Positions 58,843-64,000 of a stretch of 64,000 nucleotides of DNA are shown piece by piece. The notes below the pieces were generated by a model that searched no databases, had not been told where the DNA came from, and saw nothing but the letters and a program-made list of their open reading frames with translations. This stretch comes from Bosea sp. Tri-49 (GTDB taxonomy: Bacteria > Pseudomonadota > Alphaproteobacteria > Rhizobiales > Beijerinckiaceae). The stretch is from contig NZ_CP017946.1 in the NCBI RefSeq assembly GCF_003952665.1, positions 124,001-188,000 of the forward strand, in the 5' to 3' direction. The position numbers and the translations under genes were made by a program. The stretch's first letter is position 1. Every line of letters begins with the position of its first letter.

Positions 58843-59862
58843 TTACCGGAAGGGCGGGCTGTACTGGATGCCGCCCCTGCTCCAGAGCTCGTTGGGGCCG
58901 CGTGCCAGCTGCAGGCGCGAGCTCTTGCCGAGATGGCGCTCGAAGCTCTCGCCGTAATTGCCGACGGCGGAGATGATGCGCACGACCCAGTCGTTGCTGA
59001 CGCCCATTGCCTCGCCCATCTTGCCGTCGAGGCCGAGGAAGCGCTTCACCTCCGGGTTCGAGGATTTCAGCATCTCCTGGACATTGGCCTTGGTGATGCC
59101 GAGCTCCTCGGCGTTGATCAGGGCGAGCACGGTCCAGCGCACCAGGTTGAACCAGGTCTCGTCGCCGGTGCGGACCCAGGGGCCGAGCGGCTCCTTCGAG
59201 ACGACCTCAGGCAGGATGACGTGATCGTCGAGGTCCTGCAGCTTCATCCTGACGGCCGAGAGGGCCGAGATGTCGGTGGTGTAGGCGTCGCAGCGGCCGG
59301 ACTCGTAGGCCTTGAGCGCCTCCTCGGAGGTGCCGAAGGCGGCGGCCTCGTATTTCATGCCGAGCTTGCGGAAGTAGTCGGCGAGGTTGAGCTCGCTGGT
59401 CGTGCCCTGGGCGACGCAGACCGAGGCGCCGCCGAGCTGCGCGGCGGAGGAGACGCCGAGCTTCTTCGAGACCATGAAGCCCTGGCCGTCATAGTAGTTG
59501 ACGGTGGTGAAGGTGACACCCTGGCCGGCATTGCGCGACAGCGTCCAGGTCGTGGTGCGCGGCAGGACGTCGATCTCGCCGGCCTGTAGGGCGATCAGCC
59601 GGTCCTTGGAGGTCAGCGAGACGAAGCCGGCCTTCTCGGTGTCGTTGAAGATCACCGCTGCGAGCGCCCGGCAGATGTCGATGTCGAAGCCCTGCCAGCG
59701 ACCGTTGGCATCCTGGGTCGAGAAACCGGCGACGCCGGGGCTGGTGCCGCAGATGATCTTGCCGCGGTCGCGGATCATCTTGATCGTGTTGGCGTCGGCA
59801 GGCGTCGCGAAGCCGGCGGCGAGCGCCAGCACGGCGGTCAGGCGAAGCAAAATCCGTTTCAT
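58843..59862 (-). CDS. Periplasmic amino-acid-binding protein (AapJ-like)
   Basis: 339 residues with a signal peptide (KRILLRLTAVLALAAGFATP). The general L-amino-acid binding protein AapJ is indicated by RGKIICGTSPGVAGFSTQD, GFDIDICRALAAVIF and FGTSEEALKAYESGRCDAYT. No permease or ATPase gene lies beside it, so it must pair with a transporter elsewhere. It follows the cystathionine beta-lyase gene on the same strand after about 90 bases. Confidence 0.88.
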   Translation of the reverse strand: MKRILLRLTAVLALAAGFATPADANTIKMIRDRGKIICGTSPGVAGFSTQDANGRWQGFDIDICRALAAVIFNDTEKAGFVSLTSKDRLIALQAGEIDVLPRTTTWTLSRNAGQGVTFTTVNYYDGQGFMVSKKLGVSSAAQLGGASVCVAQGTTSELNLADYFRKLGMKYEAAAFGTSEEALKAYESGRCDAYTTDISALSAVRMKLQDLDDHVILPEVVSKEPLGPWVRTGDETWFNLVRWTVLALINAEELGITKANVQEMLKSSNPEVKRFLGLDGKMGEAMGVSNDWVVRIISAVGNYGESFERHLGKSSRLQLARGPNELWSRGGIQYSPPFR

Positions 59863-59953
59863 CGTCGATCCCCTGTTGTTGTTTTTAGGCAAAGCTCTCC
59901 CGCCGCGGCGGAGACGTGCCCCCGCCGCGTTCGTCATCTTCAGTCTTTCGGCC

Positions 59954-61138
59954 TCAGGCGACCTTGGCGGCCGCCGGCTGTTCCAGCGCGATCAGCAGCG
60001 CATCGAGATCGTTCCAGAGGTCGTCCGGGTCCTCGAGGCCGATGCTGATGCGCAGCGCCGGTCCCGGATGGGGCCAGGGGATGACGGTGCGTTCGCCATC
60101 CGGCGCCAGCGGTGCGACCAGGCTGCGCGTGCCGCCCCAGGAGGCGCCGATGGCGAAGACCTCGAGCGCCGAGAGTGCCGCCTCGAATAGAGCGTGCGGC
60201 ACCGGTTTCAGCACGATGCTGAACACCCCGGACGAGCGGCCCATGTCGCGCTTCCAGAATTCATGGCCAGGGCAGGAGGGCAGGGCCGGATGCAGCACCG
60301 TCTCGACCGCGGGCGAGCGGGTGAGGCGCCGGGCGAAATCCTCGGAGACCTTGCCCATATGGGCGAGGCGCAGCGCCAGGGTTTCCAGGCCGCGCAGAGC
60401 GAGCTGGCATTCGTCGGGCGAGACGCCGACGCCGAAGCCGCGCAGCGTCTCCTTCAGCTTCTCGCGCAGGCCGAGATCGGCGACGGTGACCGAGCCGAGC
60501 AGTAGGTCGGAATGGCCGCCGACATACTTGGTCAGTGCCTCGCAGGCAAAGTCGGCGCCATGAGCCAACGGCTTGAAGATCAGCGGCGTCGCCCAGGTGT
60601 TGTCGCAGCCGACGAGCACACCCTTGGCCTTGGCCGCCTTGACGATGGCCGGCACATCCTGGACCTCCATCGTGTTGGAGCCCGGCGACTCGACCCAGAC
60701 CAGCTTCACCGTCTCGTCGATGAGATCGGCGATGCCGGCGCCGATCAGCGGGTCGTAGACGGCGTAGTCGATGCCGCGCGGCTTCAGGTACTCCTCACAG
60801 AAGCTGCGCACCGGCTGGTAGACCTGATCGGGGATCAGCACCTTGTCGCCCGGCAGCAGCACCGAGAGCAGGACGATGGTGACCGCGGCCTGGCCGGAGG
60901 GGACGAGCACCGTGCGCACACCGTCATGCAGCGCGGTCAGTTGTGCTTCCAGCGTGCGCGTCGTCGGAGTGCCATGCAGGCCGTAAGTATAGCCGTCGAA
61001 GCCGCGATGCCTGCGGGCGAAGAAGCTCGCCGCATCCGGGTAGACGATGGTCGAGGCGCGGTGGGTCGGCACCGTCAGACTGGCATAGCCCTCCTCGTTG
61101 ACGGCCGGATGGTGAACGCTGCGGGTGGTGTCGTGCAT
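59954..61138 (-). CDS. metC: Cystathionine beta-lyase / Cys-Met metabolism PLP enzyme
   Basis: 394 residues. The PLP lysine is in EALTKYVGGHSDLLLGS, and the family's YTYGLHGTPTTRTLE, VPSGQAAVTIVLLS and CDNTWATPLIFKP blocks are present. It cleaves cystathionine or a related thioether. AAGGAG is five bases before ATG 61138. The amino-acid-binding protein downstream may be cotranscribed and bring in a sulfur amino acid, as inference. Confidence 0.9.
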   Translation of the reverse strand: MHDTTRSVHHPAVNEEGYASLTVPTHRASTIVYPDAASFFARRHRGFDGYTYGLHGTPTTRTLEAQLTALHDGVRTVLVPSGQAAVTIVLLSVLLPGDKVLIPDQVYQPVRSFCEEYLKPRGIDYAVYDPLIGAGIADLIDETVKLVWVESPGSNTMEVQDVPAIVKAAKAKGVLVGCDNTWATPLIFKPLAHGADFACEALTKYVGGHSDLLLGSVTVADLGLREKLKETLRGFGVGVSPDECQLALRGLETLALRLAHMGKVSEDFARRLTRSPAVETVLHPALPSCPGHEFWKRDMGRSSGVFSIVLKPVPHALFEAALSALEVFAIGASWGGTRSLVAPLAPDGERTVIPWPHPGPALRISIGLEDPDDLWNDLDALLIALEQPAAAKVA

Positions 61139-61250
61139 GGGGGCTCCTTTGAAGGGCATGTTCCCTCCACGGCGCCCTGCCGGCTATCAGCGAAAACTCA
61201 TGGCTCGATGCCTGGGCGTTATGAGCAGGGTGTTTGCGACAAGATCACGC

Positions 61251-61466
61251 CGTCATTCCGGGGCGGCGCGTCAGCGCCGGGCCCGGAACCCATGAACACG
61301 ATAATGCCGAACGAAATGCCGTCATTGCGAGCGTAAGCGAAGCAATCCAGAAGCGGCAGAGCTCCACATCCCCCTGGATTGCTTCGTCGCTACGCTCCTC
61401 GCAATGACGATGAGCGTCGTGGTCATGGGTTCCGGGCTCAGCCGTGCGGTCTGCCCCGGAATGACG
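61251..61466. repeat. Palindromic element interrupted by another palindromic element
   Basis: Outer ends CGTCATTCCGGGGC (from 61251) and GCCCCGGAATGACG (to 61466) pair, as do GGAACCCATGA and TCATGGGTTCC further in. Between them sits a second palindrome (61321-61408), GTCATTGCGAGCG...CTCGCAATGAC with AAGCAATCCAG / CTGGATTGCTT. This looks like one REP-type element inserted in another. Confidence 0.82.
61321..61408. repeat. Inner REP-like palindrome
   Basis: Long imperfect hairpin, ends GTCATTGCGAG (61321-61331) and CTCGCAATGAC (61398-61408), with AGCGAAGCAATCCAG against CTGGATTGCTTCG. It is the inner member of the nested pair. Confidence 0.8.
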
Positions 61467-61479
61467 TGGAAGCTTCCGG

Positions 61480-62355
61480 CTAGCGCACTTCCATCAGGCA
61501 ATCGATGAAGTCTCGCACCAGCTGCGATTTCGGCCGATCGAGCGGCAGGATCAGCAGGCTGCGGCTCTGCACCTCCGGCTCGAACGGGCGCAGCACCAGC
61601 CGGGACGGATCGGCGCCGGCGACCGCATAGGGGCTGACCAGGCCGATGCCGACGCCTTCGGCGACGAGGGCGCAGACGGTCGCGGCATAGATGGTCTCGA
61701 CGACGATGCGTGGCTTGACGCCGGCCTCGTCGAAGATGCGGTCGAGCCTCTGGCGGGCGCGGTCTTCCGGGACATAGGCGATGAACGGGACGCCATCGAG
61801 GTCGGCCGGGCTGATCACCTCCTTCTCCGCCAGCGGGTGGCCGAGCGGCATGGCGCAGAGCGCGCGCGGCTGGACGAAAGGCTGGTGGAGGACGCCGGAT
61901 GTGTCGATCTCGTCGGCGGCGAGGCCGATGTCGAAGGCGCCGGAGGCGACGCCGTCGCGGACATCGCGCGAGGGCAGGACCATCAGCGTCACCGCGATGT
62001 CCGGGCGCCTGTCGCGGAAGCGGCGCACCGCCCTTGGCACCAGCGAGGAGCCGAGCGCCGAGAGCGAGCCGATGCGCAGTTGCCCGGCGCCGTGGTCGCG
62101 GATGCGGGCGGCGGTGGCGCGCAGCGTGTCCATGCCGAGGAAGGAGGCCTGGACCTGGGCGTAGAACAGCTTGCCCTCGGGCGTCGCGACGATGCGGTTG
62201 CGGATGCGGTCGAACAGCATGAAGCCGAGCGTGCGTTCGAGCTCGGCGATGGCGCGGCTGACGCCGGGCTGGGTGACACCGAGCAGCTCGGCGGCGCGCG
62301 AGATCGTGCCGGCCTTCATCACCGCGGCGAAGGTTTCGAGCTGTCGGCTGTTCAA
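61480..62355 (-). CDS. LysR-family regulator
   Basis: 291 residues. Helix-turn-helix ISRAAELLGVTQPGVSRAIA at residues 18-37 and an effector domain with RIGSLSALGSSLVPRAVRRF and VCALVAEGVGIGLVSPYAVA. The start appears to be TTG (62355), which is unusual but gives the family's NSRQLETFAAVMKAGTISR opening. Probably related to LysR proteins of the opine/nopaline regulator type, whose targets lie elsewhere. Divergent from the soluble chemoreceptor gene. Confidence 0.85.
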   Translation of the reverse strand: MNSRQLETFAAVMKAGTISRAAELLGVTQPGVSRAIAELERTLGFMLFDRIRNRIVATPEGKLFYAQVQASFLGMDTLRATAARIRDHGAGQLRIGSLSALGSSLVPRAVRRFRDRRPDIAVTLMVLPSRDVRDGVASGAFDIGLAADEIDTSGVLHQPFVQPRALCAMPLGHPLAEKEVISPADLDGVPFIAYVPEDRARQRLDRIFDEAGVKPRIVVETIYAATVCALVAEGVGIGLVSPYAVAGADPSRLVLRPFEPEVQSRSLLILPLDRPKSQLVRDFIDCLMEVR

Positions 62356-62531
62356 GCGGTGCGTGCCCCAGGCTGTCCTGCGACGGGCAGCCTAGTCGTG
62401 GTGCCGGGCGGAGGAAACCGCTCGAGCACGGGCCCGGGACGCGATTTTGCGGAAGGGCCGCCCTTAACCGCGGGTTTACCCTGTTTCCGTAGGGTCGCCG
62501 GGCAGAACTCCAAGATGAAAGCGCAGCGTCA

Positions 62532-63986
62532 ATGCACGCACAGGCTCTTAAGCTGCCTGATCCTGCCAATGAGGATGCGTCGAGCGCAGGGGCTGCGGCT
62601 CAGGCCGTGCGCGAGATCGCCGAGCGTTTCGGCAAGCTCAGCGCCGAGATCACCGATATGTCCGGTCGTATCGGTGACGTCAATGCCGAGCTCGACCGGC
62701 AGACCGACGGGTTGCACCGCGTCGTCGCCTCGGTCGACCAGGTCTCGCGCTCCAATCAGGCGATCCAGCATTCTGCCGAGGCCGCCCAGGAAGCGGCGTC
62801 CGTGGTCAAGAGCGGGCTGGAACGCGTCACAGGCGCCGTCCGGCAGGGGCTCAATGCGGCGCAGAGCGACATCGCCGCACTGTCCGATGGCGCGCAGTCG
62901 ATCTCGCAGGCGCTGGGCGAGGCGGTGAGCCGGGCGCACAAGGTCCGCGAGGCCAGCGAAGCGATCCAGACGATCACGCGCGAAATCCAGCTGCTGTCGA
63001 TCAATGCCGGCGTCGAGGCCGCGCGCAGTGGCGTCGCCGGCCGTGGCTTTGCCGTCATCGCCGCGGCGGTGAAGCAGCTCGCCGAGCAGACCCGCGACGC
63101 CACCTCGGCGAGCGCCAAGCAGCTCGACGCGCTGGTCGCGACCGTCGACCAGTTGGCCAAGCAGAGCGAGGCGAATGCACAGGCGGCGCGGCGCGCCAGC
63201 GAGGAGAGTCAGGGCATCTCGCAGCAGATCGGCGAGCTCGACCATTTCGGCCGCTCGGTGGTCGGCCTGATCGGCGAGATCGACTCGATTTCAAATCCTG
63301 CGCGCGAGAATGCCATCGCCTTCGCCCAGGTCGGCGATGAGCTGAGGGACCTCGTTGCCGGCGTCGACCAGTCCGGCCGCAACCTCGAGGTCGCGGCGCG
63401 GCGAGGGGCGTCGCTGGTCTCGACCAGCGAGGCGATCCTCGGCGCGATCGCGGGCTCCGGCGTGCGCACGCCGCAATCCGACATGATCGAGATCGCCGTC
63501 GAGGCGGCAGCGACGATGTCGGACCTGTTCGAGCAGGTCGTCGCGAAGGGCGAGGTCGGCCTGGCCGAGCTGTTCGACGAGGCCTACCGGCCGGTCCCGG
63601 GCAGCGATCCCCAGCAGTTCATGAGCCGCTTCACAGCGCTGACCGATCGGCTGCTACCGCCGGTGCAGGAGAGACTGCTGACGGTGAACAAGCGCATCGT
63701 CTTCTGCGCAGCGATCGACCGCAATGGCTACCTGCCGACGCATAACCGCAAATATTCGCAGCCGCAGGGATCGGACCCGGTCTGGAACAACGCCAATTGC
63801 CGCAACCGTCGGATCTTCAACGATCGCACCGGGCTCGCTGCGGCGCGCAACCAGAAACCGTTCCTGCTCCAGACCTACCGGCGCGACATGGGCGGCGGCA
63901 ATTTCCTGGTGATGGAAGACCTATCGGCGCCGATCTTCGTCCGGGGCCGCCACTGGGGCGGGGTCCGGTTCGGGCTCAGTGTCTGA
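62532..63986 (+). CDS. Soluble methyl-accepting chemotaxis protein with a C-terminal sensor
   Basis: 484 residues without a transmembrane segment. The N-terminal 270 residues are a shortened MCP helical bundle with the tip at LLSINAGVEAARSGVAGRGF. The C-terminal part (about 320-484) holds a conserved AIDRNGYLPTHNRKYSQPQ, NNANCRNRRIFNDRTGL and RRDMGGGNFLVMEDLSAPIF block found in many alphaproteobacterial MCPs, so the sensor follows the signalling domain. It is cytoplasmic; ligand unknown. Confidence 0.9.
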   Translation: MHAQALKLPDPANEDASSAGAAAQAVREIAERFGKLSAEITDMSGRIGDVNAELDRQTDGLHRVVASVDQVSRSNQAIQHSAEAAQEAASVVKSGLERVTGAVRQGLNAAQSDIAALSDGAQSISQALGEAVSRAHKVREASEAIQTITREIQLLSINAGVEAARSGVAGRGFAVIAAAVKQLAEQTRDATSASAKQLDALVATVDQLAKQSEANAQAARRASEESQGISQQIGELDHFGRSVVGLIGEIDSISNPARENAIAFAQVGDELRDLVAGVDQSGRNLEVAARRGASLVSTSEAILGAIAGSGVRTPQSDMIEIAVEAAATMSDLFEQVVAKGEVGLAELFDEAYRPVPGSDPQQFMSRFTALTDRLLPPVQERLLTVNKRIVFCAAIDRNGYLPTHNRKYSQPQGSDPVWNNANCRNRRIFNDRTGLAAARNQKPFLLQTYRRDMGGGNFLVMEDLSAPIFVRGRHWGGVRFGLSV

Positions 63987-64000
63987 GAGGCGGTAGGGGA

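Larger units (their letters stand above)
61139..61479. other. Gap holding a nested palindromic repeat
   Basis: No gene. Nearly the whole gap is the nested element 61251-61466, described separately. Confidence 0.7.

Overview
The window reads as about 64 kb of a high-GC alphaproteobacterial chromosome. The gene families and the local order trxB-lysR, carB-greA and dnaG-rpoD, the GC-rich codon use and the rhizobial-style palindromic repeats fit the order Hyphomicrobiales. A Bosea-like genome is my best guess, but that is inference: there is no rRNA or marker comparison here. Genes lie densely on both strands, many in two-gene operons or divergent regulator/target pairs.

Layout. 1-9.1 kb: a partial exported protein, a LysR regulator, trxB, an ELM1-family gene, an Lrp regulator, a tandem pair of paralogous exported proteins, greA and carB. 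9.4-12.2 kb: a methyltransferase, then an MFS exporter divergent from an ArsR-type repressor with twin operators between them. 12.2-16.3 kb: an amidohydrolase, then a Zur-type box followed by a COG0523 GTPase and an AztD-like periplasmic zinc chaperone. 16.3-20.6 kb: GtrA, DUF1772, a methyltransferase, cyclopropane fatty acid synthase, an inositol-phosphatase-family enzyme and a GNAT. 21-25 kb: VOC and cupin genes divergent from a MarR regulator with three operator copies; an EamA permease divergent from a LysR. 24.8-27.6 kb: a tyrA-like gene behind a candidate leaderless Tyr-Tyr attenuator, carA and yqeY. 27.7-35.1 kb: secreted proteins, a LysR, dnaG, rpoD, DUF817 and DUF2809. 35.2-51.5 kb: a broken LysR beside a class V aminotransferase, several small operons (LysE/YjbQ, a TetR-autoregulated membrane protein, HlyU, an EAL protein, PanE-like, MFS, AraC/VOC, thioesterase), a large chemoreceptor, and a dioxygenase-like/ferric-reductase-like pair.

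51.65-57.9 kb is the accessory part: a CAT-anticodon tRNA, a truncated tyrosine recombinase, a fragment of a sugar-hydrolase-like gene, an acyltransferase, a phage-type small exported protein, and a 998-codon membrane protein carrying a DUF393 CxxC domain and two nearly identical 156-residue repeats, then a frameshifted GIY-YIG remnant. GC content falls visibly here. 57.9-64 kb returns to core-like content: a small GNAT, an exported protein, an amino-acid-binding protein, a cystathionine beta-lyase, a nested palindromic repeat, a LysR, and a soluble chemoreceptor.

The most distinctive signals are (1) the candidate tyrA attenuator, whose predicted transcript would start at the AUG of a 16-codon peptide with adjacent Tyr codons; (2) three regulator/operator systems whose palindromes are legible by eye (ArsR, MarR, TetR); (3) the Zur-box zinc-chaperone cluster without its transporter; (4) the repeat-bearing HTTM-like/DUF393 protein in the island; and (5) a DnaG whose zinc ligands are all replaced. 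No CRISPR array, rRNA operon or complete IS element was seen.
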